Program-made: the position numbers and the translations under genes
Shown: piece by piece, positions 30,876-39,753 of the stretch
How the letters are laid out: each line of letters begins with the position of its first letter
Numbering within the stretch: position 1 is the first letter of the stretch
Assembly: GCA_001298555.1 (NCBI GenBank)
Contig: LJCW01000361.1
Coordinates: 17,097-81,096, forward strand
Length of the DNA stretch: 64,000 nucleotides
Direction of reading: 5' to 3'
Source of the DNA: Actinobacteria bacterium OV450
GTDB taxonomy: Bacteria; Actinomycetota; Actinomycetes; Streptomycetales; Streptomycetaceae
Notes under the pieces: model-generated
Told to the model about the DNA's origin: nothing
Database searches by the model: none
Seen by the model: only the letters and a program-made list of their open reading frames with translations

Positions 30876-31679
30876 ATGCTCACCGTGACCTCCGTGAATG
30901 TGAATGGGATCCGCGCCGCCGCCAAGAAGGGGTTCTCCCCGTGGCTGGCCGGGTCGGATGCCGACGTGGTCTGCCTCCAGGAGGTGCGGGCCGAGGAGGG
31001 CCAGATTCCGGACGAGGTGCGCACGCCCGAGGGCTGGCACACGGTGTTCGCGCCGGCCGCCGCCAAGGGGCGGGCCGGGGTCGCGCTGTACACGCGTCGT
31101 GCGCCCGAGCGGGTGCAGGTGGGATTCGGGAGCGACGAGTTCGACGCCGCCGGGCGCTACCTGGAGGTGGATCTTCCGGGTGTCACCGTCGCCAGCCTGT
31201 ACCTGCCCTCCGGAGAGGCCGGGACCGAGAAGCAGGACGAGAAGTACCGCTTCATGGCGGAGTTCCTCCCGTACCTCGTCGGGCTGAGGGCGCGCGCCGC
31301 GGGTGAGGGCCGGGAGGTCGTCGTGTGCGGCGACTGGAACATCTGCCACCGTGAGGCCGACCTCAAGAACTGGAAGACCAACCGCAAGAACGCCGGCTTC
31401 CTGCCCGAGGAGCGGGAGTGGCTGGGGAAGGTGTACGAGGAGGCCGGGTACGTGGACGTGGTCCGCGAGCTGCACCCGGACACCGAGGGGCCGTACTCCT
31501 GGTGGTCCTACCGCGGACGGGCCTTCGACAACGACGCCGGCTGGCGCATCGATCTCCAGGTCGCCACGCCGGGGCTGGCCGCCAGGGCCGTCAAGGCGTT
31601 CGTCGAGCGGGCCGGGACGCACCCGGAGCGCTGGTCCGACCACGCGCCGGTGACCGTGGTCTACGAGTCGGCGTCCTGA
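30876..31679 (+). CDS. xth: Exodeoxyribonuclease III (AP endonuclease)
   Basis: A 267-residue Mg2+-dependent DNA repair nuclease of the EEP fold that cleaves at abasic sites and removes 3' blocks. Motifs are complete: TSVNVNGIRAAAKKGF, VVCLQEVRAEEGQIPDEV (catalytic Glu), VVVCGDWNICHREADLKN, and the terminal WSDHAPVTVVYE with the Asp-His pair. Length matches bacterial ExoIII/ExoA. The ATG lies 6 nt after a TATGGT box, so a near-leaderless transcript is possible. Its last 19 nt overlap the 3' end of the convergent merR-family gene. Confidence 0.95.
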   Translation: MLTVTSVNVNGIRAAAKKGFSPWLAGSDADVVCLQEVRAEEGQIPDEVRTPEGWHTVFAPAAAKGRAGVALYTRRAPERVQVGFGSDEFDAAGRYLEVDLPGVTVASLYLPSGEAGTEKQDEKYRFMAEFLPYLVGLRARAAGEGREVVVCGDWNICHREADLKNWKTNRKNAGFLPEEREWLGKVYEEAGYVDVVRELHPDTEGPYSWWSYRGRAFDNDAGWRIDLQVATPGLAARAVKAFVERAGTHPERWSDHAPVTVVYESAS

Positions 31680-32323
31680 GCCCCTGAGGCCAGGAGGCGG
31701 TCCATCGCCATGCCGAGCTCGGCCTCGACCACGCTCTTGGCGAGGGGGCGCAGCCGCGGCAGGGCCTCCTCCGTCAGGTGGGCGGAGATCAGCTCCGTGA
31801 ACAGGGCCGCCATGGCGTCCGCGTGCTCGCGGACCCGGCGGCCCGTCTCCAGCACGGCCGAGAGCGGGACCCCCTCGCGGACCAGTGCCGAGGAGACGTC
31901 CAGCAGCCGGCGGCTGACGTGCACGATCTCGTCGCCGTCGGTGGCGAGGTAGCCGAGGTCGAGGGAGGCCGCCAGGTTCTCCGGGGTGACCTCGCCCTCG
32001 AAGTAGTCGGCGAGCGCCTCCGGCGTCAGGCGCACGGGGGTCTCCTCGGACCAGCCGATGCCGAGCAGTTCGCCGAGCTGGCCGACGTCGCGCCCGTTCT
32101 CGAAGGCCGCGGTCAGCTCGGCGATGCCGCCCAGGGTGTGACCGCGTTCGAGCAGGGCGGCGATGGTGCGCAGCCGGGCCAGGTGGTGGTCGTCGTACCA
32201 GGCGATCCGGCCTTCGCGGCGCGGCGGCGGCAGGAGCTTGCGCTCGCGGTAGAAGCGCAGGGTGCGGACGGGGATGCCGGCCGCCTCGGCCAGTTCCTCC
32301 GTACGGTATTCGCGCACTGTCAT
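31661..32323 (-). CDS. MerR-family transcriptional regulator
   Basis: A 220-residue regulator with an N-terminal MerR winged helix: YRTEELAEAAGIPVRTLRFYRERKLLPPPRREGRIAWYDDHHLARLR. The rest is a long helical effector region (about residues 80-215) with no metal-binding Cys pattern, so it probably senses an organic molecule. The ATG at 32323 has GGAGCGGGG before it; a start 21 nt upstream is less likely. It is divergent from the BVMO-hydrolase-SDR operon. A direct repeat CTCTACCC occurs twice, 23 nt apart, in the shared promoter region (32389-32396 and 32412-32419). Control of the operon is an inference from position. Its 3' end overlaps the ExoIII gene tail-to-tail. Confidence 0.9.
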   Translation of the reverse strand: MTVREYRTEELAEAAGIPVRTLRFYRERKLLPPPRREGRIAWYDDHHLARLRTIAALLERGHTLGGIAELTAAFENGRDVGQLGELLGIGWSEETPVRLTPEALADYFEGEVTPENLAASLDLGYLATDGDEIVHVSRRLLDVSSALVREGVPLSAVLETGRRVREHADAMAALFTELISAHLTEEALPRLRPLAKSVVEAELGMAMDRLLASGAQDADS

Positions 32324-32514
32324 CCCCGCTCCCGTGTCCGCCACACGCGCAGCCTATGGCGTACCGGCAGTAACTTTCCGGCCGCGACCTCTACCCATGA
32401 GTACGGAGCTGCTCTACCCTCCCGATTGTGCCAGTGATTGCTGGCAGCTTTGAGGGTGGTTGTGGTTGTGGTTGTGACGGGCTTGGCTTGGCTGGACTGC
32501 GGAGGGCGGCGGGC

Positions 32515-34173
32515 ATGAGTGGTGGCATGGGCGAGCGCGAGCACGTACGAGTGGCGGTGATCGGGTCCGGTTTCGGCGGGCTGGGCGCGGCCGTGCGGCT
32601 GCGCCGTGAGGGGATCACGGACTTCGTCGTGCTGGAACGGGCCGACTCCGTCGGCGGGACCTGGCGCGACAACAGCTACCCCGGCTGCGCCTGCGACGTC
32701 CCCTCCCATCTGTATTCGTTCTCGTTCGCGCCCAACCCCGACTGGCCGCGGACGTTCTCCGGGCAGCCGGCCATCCGGGCGTACCTGGAGCACGTCGCCG
32801 ACACCTTCGGGCTGCGCCCGCACATCCGGCTGAACTCCGAGGTCAGGACGGCGCGCTGGGACGCCGACCGGCTGAGGTGGGAGATCGCAACCGAGGCCGG
32901 GGACCTCACGGCAGACGTGGTGGTCTCGGCCACCGGACCGCTGTCCGACCCGAAGACGCCGCAGATTCCCGGGCTCGCCGAATTCCCCGGCAAGGTCTTC
33001 CACTCCGCCCGCTGGGACCACGACTACGACCTGCGCGGCAAGCGCGTCGCCATGATCGGCACCGGCGCCTCGGCCATCCAGATCGTCCCGGCCATCGCGC
33101 CCGACGTGGAGCGGCTCACGCTGTTCCAGCGGACCCCGCCGTGGGTGATGCCGCGCACCGACCGCGCCATCAGCGGCGCGGAGCGCTGGCTGCACCGTCA
33201 GCTGCCGTTCACCCGGGCGGCCCGGCGCGGGCTGCTCTGGGGGATCCGGGAGCTCCAGGTCAGCGCGTTCACCAAGCGGCCCAACCAGCTCGGGCTCATC
33301 GAGGCGCTGGCCAAGGCCAACATGGCCCGCTCGATCAAGGACCCGGCCCTGCTGGCCAAGCTGACGCCCTCGTACCGGATCGGCTGCAAGCGGATCCTGC
33401 TCTCCAGCGACTACTACCCGGCGCTCGCCCGGCCGAACGTGGACCTGGTCGCCTCCGGCCTCGCGGAGATCCGCGGCTCGGTGCTGGTCGCCGCCGACGG
33501 AACGGAGACCGAGGCCGACGCGATCGTCTTCGGCACCGGCTTCCACGTCACGGACATGCCGATCGCGGACCGGGTGGTGGGCGAGGAGGGCCGGACCCTC
33601 GCCGACCACTGGAAGGACGGGATGCAGTCACTGCGCGGGGCGACCGCGGCCGGCTTCCCGAACTGGATGACGATCATCGGGCCGAACACCGGACTCGGCA
33701 ACAGCTCGATGATCCTCATGATCGAGTCGCAGCTGAACTACATGGCGGACTACCTGCGCCAGCTGAGCGTCCTGGGCGGGCGCGTCGCGCTCTCGGCCCG
33801 GCCCTCCGCCGTGAACCGGTGGAACCGGCAGGTCCAGACCCGCATGGAGCGGACGGTGTGGAACACCGGCGGCTGCACCAGCTGGTACCTCGACGCGCAG
33901 GGCCGCAACACGACGGTCTGGCCGGGCACCACCGGCGAGTTCCGCAAGGAGACGCGGAGCGTGGACCTCTCCGAGTACGAGGTGGTCCGCCTCCGGGAGG
34001 GCGACCGCGAGCGGGTCCCGGTCGTCCCCGTCCAGGGCGCGGGGACCGCGGCGAAGGCCACGGGCAAGGCCGGCACGGGCAGCGCCGGTGCGGGCAAGGC
34101 CGGTGCTGGCAAGGCCGGTGCGGCCAAGGCCGGTGCGGGCACGGCCGCCGCCGCCGAGGGGGACGCCGCGTGA
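32515..34173 (+). CDS. Flavin-containing (Baeyer-Villiger-type) monooxygenase
   Basis: A 552-residue FAD/NADPH enzyme. The FAD Rossmann motif VAVIGSGFGGLGAAVRL starts at about residue 14. The BVMO fingerprint FxGxxxHxxxW is present as FPGKVFHSARWD at about residue 156, followed by the NADPH Rossmann motif GKRVAMIGTGASAIQIVP at about 178. This fits oxidation of ketones to esters or lactones. The last 40 residues are a KAGAG/KAGAA repeat tail with no counterpart in the family. The ATG at 32515 has GGAGGG upstream. It is the first gene of a three-gene operon with GTGA overlaps, and the hydrolase that follows could cleave the ester product. Confidence 0.92.
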   Translation: MSGGMGEREHVRVAVIGSGFGGLGAAVRLRREGITDFVVLERADSVGGTWRDNSYPGCACDVPSHLYSFSFAPNPDWPRTFSGQPAIRAYLEHVADTFGLRPHIRLNSEVRTARWDADRLRWEIATEAGDLTADVVVSATGPLSDPKTPQIPGLAEFPGKVFHSARWDHDYDLRGKRVAMIGTGASAIQIVPAIAPDVERLTLFQRTPPWVMPRTDRAISGAERWLHRQLPFTRAARRGLLWGIRELQVSAFTKRPNQLGLIEALAKANMARSIKDPALLAKLTPSYRIGCKRILLSSDYYPALARPNVDLVASGLAEIRGSVLVAADGTETEADAIVFGTGFHVTDMPIADRVVGEEGRTLADHWKDGMQSLRGATAAGFPNWMTIIGPNTGLGNSSMILMIESQLNYMADYLRQLSVLGGRVALSARPSAVNRWNRQVQTRMERTVWNTGGCTSWYLDAQGRNTTVWPGTTGEFRKETRSVDLSEYEVVRLREGDRERVPVVPVQGAGTAAKATGKAGTGSAGAGKAGAGKAGAAKAGAGTAAAAEGDAA

Positions 34174-35093
34174 GCCGGACCGCGTACGTCACCTCCGGGC
34201 GGTACGCCCCGCCCGCCGCCCGGCGGGAGCTGGTGGCGGTCTCCGCCGACGGCTCCCGCCTGCACGTGGAGGAGCACGGGGACGAGGACGCCCCGGCCGT
34301 GGTGCTGGCCCACGGCTGGACCTGCTCCACCGCCTTCTGGGCCGCGCAGATCCGCGAGCTCGCCCGGGACCACCGGGTCATCGCCTACGACCAGCGCGGG
34401 CACGGCCGCAGCCCCGCAGCCTCCCGCTACGACACCACCGCCCTCGCCGACGACCTGGTCGCCGTCCTGCGGTCCACCCTGGCCCCGGGCGAACGCGCCG
34501 TCGTCGCCGGGCACTCCATGGGCGGAATGACGATCATGGCCGCCGGCGGGCGGCCGGAGTTCGCCGAGCACGCCGCCGCGGCGCTGCTGTGCAGCACCGG
34601 CAGCGCCCGGCTGGTCGCGCAGGCGCTGGTCGTGCCGCTGCGCCCCGGGCGCGCGAGGACGCGTATCACGGGCGCGGTACTCGGTGCCCGCGCGCCGCTC
34701 GGGCCCGTCACGCCGGTCGCCAAGCGGGTGCTGAAGTACGCGACGATGGGCCCCGGATCCGCGCCCGACAAGGTCGAGGCCTGCGCCCGCATCGTGCACG
34801 GCTGCCCCACCGGTGTCCGGCACGCCTGGTCCGAGGTGCTCGCCTCGCTGGACCTGGAGGCGGACCTCGCGGCGCTGACCGTGCCCACCGCCGTCATCGG
34901 CGGCAGGAACGACCGGCTCACCCCGATCGCGCACGCCCGGGGGCTCGCCGCCGCGCTGCCGCACTGCGTGGGGCTGACCGAACTGACCGGCATGGGGCAC
35001 ATGACCCCGATCGAGGCGCCCGAGGCCGTCACGAACGCCGTGCGCGAGCTGACCACCCACTTCCTCAAGGACCTGAAGGAGAAGACGCCGTGA
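34170..35093 (+). CDS. Alpha/beta hydrolase
   Basis: A 307-residue alpha/beta hydrolase fold protein. The oxyanion-hole region is VVLAHGWTCSTAFWAAQI, the nucleophile elbow is GHSMGG at about residue 114, and the acid and His are seen in TAVIGGRNDRLTPIAHARGL and the terminal TGMGHMTPIEAPEAV. It probably hydrolyses an ester or lactone made by the upstream monooxygenase, as in other BVMO-hydrolase operons. GTG start overlapping the BVMO stop (GTGA). The gene ends in the GTGA overlap with the SDR gene. Confidence 0.92.
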   Translation: MSRTAYVTSGRYAPPAARRELVAVSADGSRLHVEEHGDEDAPAVVLAHGWTCSTAFWAAQIRELARDHRVIAYDQRGHGRSPAASRYDTTALADDLVAVLRSTLAPGERAVVAGHSMGGMTIMAAGGRPEFAEHAAAALLCSTGSARLVAQALVVPLRPGRARTRITGAVLGARAPLGPVTPVAKRVLKYATMGPGSAPDKVEACARIVHGCPTGVRHAWSEVLASLDLEADLAALTVPTAVIGGRNDRLTPIAHARGLAAALPHCVGLTELTGMGHMTPIEAPEAVTNAVRELTTHFLKDLKEKTP

Positions 35094-35983
35094 GCGCGAG
35101 CAGGAGTCTGGAAGGCCAGGTCGCCGTCGTCACCGGGGCCGCACGCGGGGTCGGCGAACTCCTCGCCCGCAAGCTGTCCGCGCGCGGCGCGAAGGTGGCC
35201 CTGGTGGGCCTGGAGCCGCAGGCCCTCAAGGAGGTCTCCGAGCGGCTTCACACCGACAGCGACCACTGGCACGCCGACGTCACCGACCACGAGGCCATGG
35301 CCCGTGTCGCCGAGGAGGTCAAGCAGCGCTTCGGCAAGGTCGACATCGTCGTCGCCAACGCGGGCGTGGCCGCCGGCGGGCCGTTTGCCGGCTCCGACCC
35401 CGACGCATGGCGCCGGGTGATCGAGGTCAACCTGATCGGCGGGGCCGTCACCGCGCGCGCCTTCCTCCCCGTACTGGCCGAGAGCCGCGGCTACTTCCTC
35501 CAGATCGCCTCGCTCGCCGCGATCACGCCCGCGCCGATGATGAGCGCGTACTGCGCCTCCAAGTCCGGAGTCGAGGCCTTCGCGCACTGCCTGCGCGCCG
35601 AAGTCGGCCACAAGGGGGTCAGGGTGGGCGTCGGCTACCTCTCCTGGACCGACACCGACATGGTGCGCGGCGCCGACCAGGACGAGGTGATGCGGGAGCT
35701 GCGCCAGAGGCTGCCCTGGCCGTCGAACCGCACGTACCCGCTGGGCCCGGCCGTGGACCGGATCGTCGCCGGGATCGAGCGGCGCTCGCCGCACGTGTAC
35801 GCGCAGTGGTGGCTGCGCGGGATGCAGGGGGTGCGCGGCTACCTGCCCGGGATCATCGCGACCGTCGGACGGCGGGAGATGGAGCGCTTCGAGCCCAGGC
35901 TGTCGCACGTCACCCGCGGGCTGGTGGGGGCCGGAGGGGCCGCCGACGAGAAGGAACGGGCACGGGACACGGAGCGTCACTGA
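35090..35983 (+). CDS. Short-chain dehydrogenase/reductase
   Basis: A 297-residue SDR. The NAD(P)-binding motif VVTGAARGVGELLARKL is near residue 14, NAG is in VVANAGVAAGG, and the catalytic Tyr154-x3-Lys158 is in MSAYCASKSGVEAFAHCLRAEV. The C-terminal extension (about 60 residues, GMQGVRGYLPGIIATVGRREM and a charged tail) is typical of the longer SDRs that accompany flavin monooxygenases in mycobacterial mymA-type operons. It likely supplies or reduces the ketone used by the monooxygenase. The GTG start is coupled to the hydrolase stop, with GAAGGAGAAG as ribosome site. Confidence 0.9.
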   Translation: MSASRSLEGQVAVVTGAARGVGELLARKLSARGAKVALVGLEPQALKEVSERLHTDSDHWHADVTDHEAMARVAEEVKQRFGKVDIVVANAGVAAGGPFAGSDPDAWRRVIEVNLIGGAVTARAFLPVLAESRGYFLQIASLAAITPAPMMSAYCASKSGVEAFAHCLRAEVGHKGVRVGVGYLSWTDTDMVRGADQDEVMRELRQRLPWPSNRTYPLGPAVDRIVAGIERRSPHVYAQWWLRGMQGVRGYLPGIIATVGRREMERFEPRLSHVTRGLVGAGGAADEKERARDTERH

Positions 35984-36058
35984 TCGAAATGCGAGCTTTG
36001 TCCGCTCGTGCAAATCTGGTCGAGCCCCGTCCCCTACACCCCTCCAGGAGTGAACAGC

Positions 36059-36232
36059 ATGGGCATCAAGGACCAGTTCCAGGACAAGGCGAACGAGCTC
36101 AAGGACAAGGCGAGGACGGGCCGGCAGGGCGCCCGGGACGAGGCGTCCGAGCGCGCTGCGCAGGCCCCCGAACAGGCCAAGAGGAAGAAGGCGAAGGTCC
36201 ACGACGAGCTCGACGACAACTGGGACTTCTGA
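36059..36232 (+). CDS. Small charged protein of unknown function (57 aa)
   Basis: A 57-residue, highly charged protein: MGIKDQFQDKANELKDKART then RQGARDEASERAAQ, and a terminal DELDDNWDF. It resembles CsbD/antitoxin-like small stress proteins in composition (Lys/Asp/Gln-rich helix) but is shorter, and I cannot place it in a family. The AGGAG ribosome site 8 nt upstream of the ATG is good. A perfect 20-bp hairpin terminator follows it. It is separated from the SDR gene by 75 nt and is probably transcribed alone, perhaps under stress. Confidence 0.65.
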   Translation: MGIKDQFQDKANELKDKARTGRQGARDEASERAAQAPEQAKRKKAKVHDELDDNWDF

Positions 36233-36254
36233 GGCCCGCACACCCCGGACACAC

Positions 36255-36297
36255 GGAAGGGGCGCGAACCGTGCACGGCACGGTTCGCGCCCCTTCC
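36255..36297. terminator. Perfect bidirectional hairpin
   Basis: The arms are 20 nt each (36255-36274 and 36278-36297), perfectly complementary, with a 3-nt loop ACG. The left arm is GGAAGGGGCGCGAACCGTGC. It lies between the small gene's stop (36232) and the convergent S41 protease stop (36319), so it can end both transcripts. Confidence 0.92.
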
Positions 36298-36318
36298 GCA
36301 CGACCTGTGTCCCCTGCC

Positions 36319-39300
36319 CTACGTCCTCGGCGGCAGCTTCGGGCGCCGCAGGTCCGGTACGTCCGCGTAACCCGGGGGCACCGCGGCCGGCTCCTGCTCC
36401 AGCAGCTCCAGGGCCAGCTCGACGGCGTCGTCCATCTGCGCGTGCCGCCCCTCCGCCCAGTCGAGCGGGGTGCGCAGGATCGCGAGGTCCGGTTCCACGC
36501 CGTGGTTCTCCACCGACCAGCCGTACTCCGGGAACCAGGCGGCGTTCATCGGCACCGTGATCACCGTGCCGTCGCCCAGGGTGTGCCGGCCGGTCATCCC
36601 GACCACCCCGCCCCAGGTGCGCTGGCCGACCACCGGGCCGAGCCCGAGCAGCTTGATGGCCGCCGTGATCATGTCGCCGTCCGAGGACGTCGCCTCGTCG
36701 GCCAGCGCCACGATCGGGCCGCGCGGCGCGTTGGAGGCGTACGACACCGGCTGGGCGTTGCGCGTCAGGTCCCAGCCGAGGATCGAGCGGGTCAGCTTCT
36801 CCACCACCAGCTCGCTGATGTGCCCGCCCGCGTTGCCGCGTACGTCCACGATCAGCGCGGGCCGGGACATCTCCATCCGCAGGTCCCGGTTGAACTGCGC
36901 CCAGCCCGAACCGCCCATGTCGGGGATGTGCAGGTAGCCGCACTTGCCGCCGCTGAGCTCCCGGACCACCGCGCGCCGCTTGGACACCCAGTCCTGGTAG
37001 CGCAGCGGCCGCTCGTCGATCAGCGGCACGATCGCGACCCGCCGGGGCCGGCCCTCGCCTTCGGCGGGGACGAAGGTCAGCTCGACCGTGGTGCCGCCGG
37101 CCGCCGCGAGCAGGGGATAGGGCCCGGCCACCGGGTCCACGGGCCGCCCGTCGATGTGGGTGAGCACGGCGCCCTCCCGGATGCCGGTGCCGGCGAGCGG
37201 GGAACGGGCCTTGGAGTCCGAGGACTCGCCGGGCAGGATCCGGGCGAGCGTCCAGCCCTCCTCACGGTGCACGAAGTTGGCGCCGAGCAGGCCGATCGGC
37301 CGGTGGTAGTGCGGCGGGCCCTCGTTGCGGCGCGCGGGGGAGACGTACGCGTGCGAGGTGCCGAGTTCGCCGAGCACCTCGCGCAGCAGGTCCGCGAACT
37401 CGTCGGGCGAGGCGACCCGTTCGACCAGGGGGCGGTACTGGCGCAGCACCCCGTCCCAGTCGATGCCGCACATGTTCGGCTCCCAGAAGTACGCGCGGAT
37501 CAGCCGCCCGGCCTCCTCGAAAGCCTGGCGCCACTCGGCGGCCGGGTCCACCTCGTGCAGGATGCGCCGCAGGTCCAGGTAGACCGTGGAGTCGCTGTCG
37601 CCGGACTCGGTCGCCGGGACCGCGCGCAGGTCCCCGTCGTCGTTGATCACGAGCCGGGTGCCGTCGCCGCTGACCGCGAACCAGTCGAGCCCGGACGCCA
37701 GTTCGCTCTTGCGCGCCTTGGTGATCTCGAAGTGCTCCAGCGTGGGCTTGCCGCTGGTGTCGGTCGGGCTGGCGAACGTCTCGCCGAGCGCGCCGGAGAT
37801 CGGCCAGCGCAGCCAGACCAGTCCGCCGCCGTGCACCGGGTACAGGGCCGAGTACTTCGACGCGGTCACCGGGAACGGGGTCACGCGGCTCTCCAGCCCC
37901 TCCACTTCCACCATGACCGTGCCCTCACCCTCGGCGGCCTCGCCCTCGCCCGGGTCGAGTCCGCCCGCCGCCGGGCGCCCGTCGGGGGTGTACGCGAACG
38001 GCGAGGGGGTGGCCGAGGACAGCGGCACCAGGTACGGGCGGCAGCCCAGCGGGAACGACAGGTCGCCGGTGTGGACGTCGTACACCGGGTCGAAACCGCG
38101 CCACGAGAGGAAGGCCAGGTAGCGGCCGTCCCGGGTGAAGACCGGATTCTCGTCCTCGAAACGGCCGTTGGTGACGTCCACGATCGAGCGCGGACCGGGG
38201 CCGGAGATCCGGGCCATCTTGATCTGGCGCAGCGAGCGGCCGATGCCCGGGTGCGACCACGTCAGCCACGCCCCGTCGGGCGAGAACGCCAGGTCGGTGA
38301 CGGGCCCGTTGATGGACCGGATCAGCTCGGTGACCTCGCCCCCCGACTCCTCGGTCGCGTCGATGAGCAGCAGCCGCCCGTCGTTGGAGGCGATGGCGAG
38401 GCGCTCCCCGTCCGGGTCGGAGAGCAGTTCCAGTACGCGGCCCAGCTCGCCGGAGGCCAGCCGGCGCGGCTCCCGGTCACCGGAGGCCCGCGGGAGGTAG
38501 GCGATCTCGATCGCGTCCTCGCCCTCCGCGTCCGTCACGTACGCGACCTGCCCGCTGCTGCCGAGCATCTCGGGCAGCCGGACCCGCACGCCCGGGGTGT
38601 CGGCGATCGTCCGGGCCGGACCGTCGCGGTGGGTGAGCCAGTACAGGCTGCCGCGGATGACGACCGCGCTGGCCCGGCCGGTGGCGTCGACCGACAGCGA
38701 GTCGACGTGGCTGGCGGCCGGCACCTGGTACGTACGGCGGCCCGCGCGGGGCCCGCCCAGGCGCACGTCGAGCCGGCGCGGGGCCGCGTCGGCGGACAGC
38801 GAGTCGACGAGCCAGAGGTCCCCGGCGCACTGGTAGACGACGCGGGTGCCGTCACTGGAGGCGTGCCGGGCGTAGAACTCCTCGTGGTCGGTGTGCCGGC
38901 GCAGATCCGTGCCGTCGGGCAGGCACGAGTACAGGTTGCCGATGCCCTCGTGGTCGGAGAGGAAGGCGATGCGGCCGTCCACGAACATCGGGGCGTCGAG
39001 ATGGCCCTCGATGTCCTCCAGCAGTTGTCTGCCGTGCAGCCAGAGCCGGCCGGTGGCGCCGCCGCGGTAGCGCTTCCACGCGGCGGGTTCGTGCGGTGGC
39101 TTGCCGGTCAGCAGCAGGGTGCGCCGCTCGCCGCCCGGCTCCTCGTGGACGGCGATGTCGGAGACCGGTCCCCAGGGGAGCTTGCCGCCGGGCGAACCGT
39201 CGGTCGGCACGCTGTAGGCCCAGGCGAAGTACGAGAAGGGCTGGCTGTGCGAGGAGACGGCGAGGATGTCGCTGCGCCCGTCCTTGTCGGGCGGGGTCCA

Positions 39301-39600
39301 GCCGCAGACACGGGTGTCGGTGGCGCCCCAGTAGCTGAGCTGGCGGGCCGGGCCGCCGTCGACCGGGGCCAGGTGGATCTCGGGGTCGAGGCTGCGCCAG
39401 GTCGTGAAGGCGATGTGGCGGCCGTCGGGGGAGAACCGGGGGTGGCCGACCCTGGTCCGGTCGACGGTGATCCGCCAGGCCCGGCCGGGGGCGTGGCCGT
39501 CGGGGACCAGCGGGGCGACCCAGAGATCGTCCTCGGTGGCGAAGCACAGCAGATCGTCGTGGAGGTGCGGGAATCGGAGGTACGCGACGTCGTGACTCAC
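36319..39600 (-). CDS. Tricorn protease homologue (peptidase S41)
   Basis: A 1093-residue cytosolic protease of the tricorn type. The first 660 residues form two beta-propellers (repeated strands such as HPRFSPDGRHIAFTTW, GRIAFLSDHEGIGNLYSC and NPVFTRDGRYLAFLSW). A helical bundle and PDZ domain follow (ILPGESSDSKARSPLAGTGI, GAVLTHIDGRPVDPVAGP), and then the S41 catalytic core with KCGYLHIPDMGGSGWAQF and the nucleophile region LADEATSSDGDMITAAIK. It degrades oligopeptides released by other proteases. A GTG start at 39600 (VSHDVAYLRFPHLHDD) aligns with the propeller start; the open frame reaches 39666. It is divergent from the tetR gene. Confidence 0.9.
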   Translation of the reverse strand: MSHDVAYLRFPHLHDDLLCFATEDDLWVAPLVPDGHAPGRAWRITVDRTRVGHPRFSPDGRHIAFTTWRSLDPEIHLAPVDGGPARQLSYWGATDTRVCGWTPPDKDGRSDILAVSSHSQPFSYFAWAYSVPTDGSPGGKLPWGPVSDIAVHEEPGGERRTLLLTGKPPHEPAAWKRYRGGATGRLWLHGRQLLEDIEGHLDAPMFVDGRIAFLSDHEGIGNLYSCLPDGTDLRRHTDHEEFYARHASSDGTRVVYQCAGDLWLVDSLSADAAPRRLDVRLGGPRAGRRTYQVPAASHVDSLSVDATGRASAVVIRGSLYWLTHRDGPARTIADTPGVRVRLPEMLGSSGQVAYVTDAEGEDAIEIAYLPRASGDREPRRLASGELGRVLELLSDPDGERLAIASNDGRLLLIDATEESGGEVTELIRSINGPVTDLAFSPDGAWLTWSHPGIGRSLRQIKMARISGPGPRSIVDVTNGRFEDENPVFTRDGRYLAFLSWRGFDPVYDVHTGDLSFPLGCRPYLVPLSSATPSPFAYTPDGRPAAGGLDPGEGEAAEGEGTVMVEVEGLESRVTPFPVTASKYSALYPVHGGGLVWLRWPISGALGETFASPTDTSGKPTLEHFEITKARKSELASGLDWFAVSGDGTRLVINDDGDLRAVPATESGDSDSTVYLDLRRILHEVDPAAEWRQAFEEAGRLIRAYFWEPNMCGIDWDGVLRQYRPLVERVASPDEFADLLREVLGELGTSHAYVSPARRNEGPPHYHRPIGLLGANFVHREEGWTLARILPGESSDSKARSPLAGTGIREGAVLTHIDGRPVDPVAGPYPLLAAAGGTTVELTFVPAEGEGRPRRVAIVPLIDERPLRYQDWVSKRRAVVRELSGGKCGYLHIPDMGGSGWAQFNRDLRMEMSRPALIVDVRGNAGGHISELVVEKLTRSILGWDLTRNAQPVSYASNAPRGPIVALADEATSSDGDMITAAIKLLGLGPVVGQRTWGGVVGMTGRHTLGDGTVITVPMNAAWFPEYGWSVENHGVEPDLAILRTPLDWAEGRHAQMDDAVELALELLEQEPAAVPPGYADVPDLRRPKLPPRT

Positions 39601-39667
39601 CCCACAATGCTTTCCGTGCTGGAGGGGCCTGGCAACTCGTACAGGTGATCCATGCCACGCGGCCAAG

Positions 39668-39732
39668 CGAAACGGAACGGTTTCGTTTCGTTCGCGGCCG
39701 GGGTATCGTCATTGGTGTACGAAACAGTTTCG
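39668..39732. promoter_or_regulatory. Paired CGAAAC/GTTTCG inverted repeats, likely TetR operators
   Basis: CGAAAC-N6-GTTTCG at 39668-39685 and CGAAACAGTTTCG at 39720-39732 lie directly upstream of the tetR gene (ATG 39754) and also within the promoter region of the divergent protease gene. The half-sites are identical, and the second repeat is perfect apart from its central base. They fit autoregulation by the TetR protein. Confidence 0.6.
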
Positions 39733-39753
39733 TTCGGAAGGGAGGTGCCGGAG

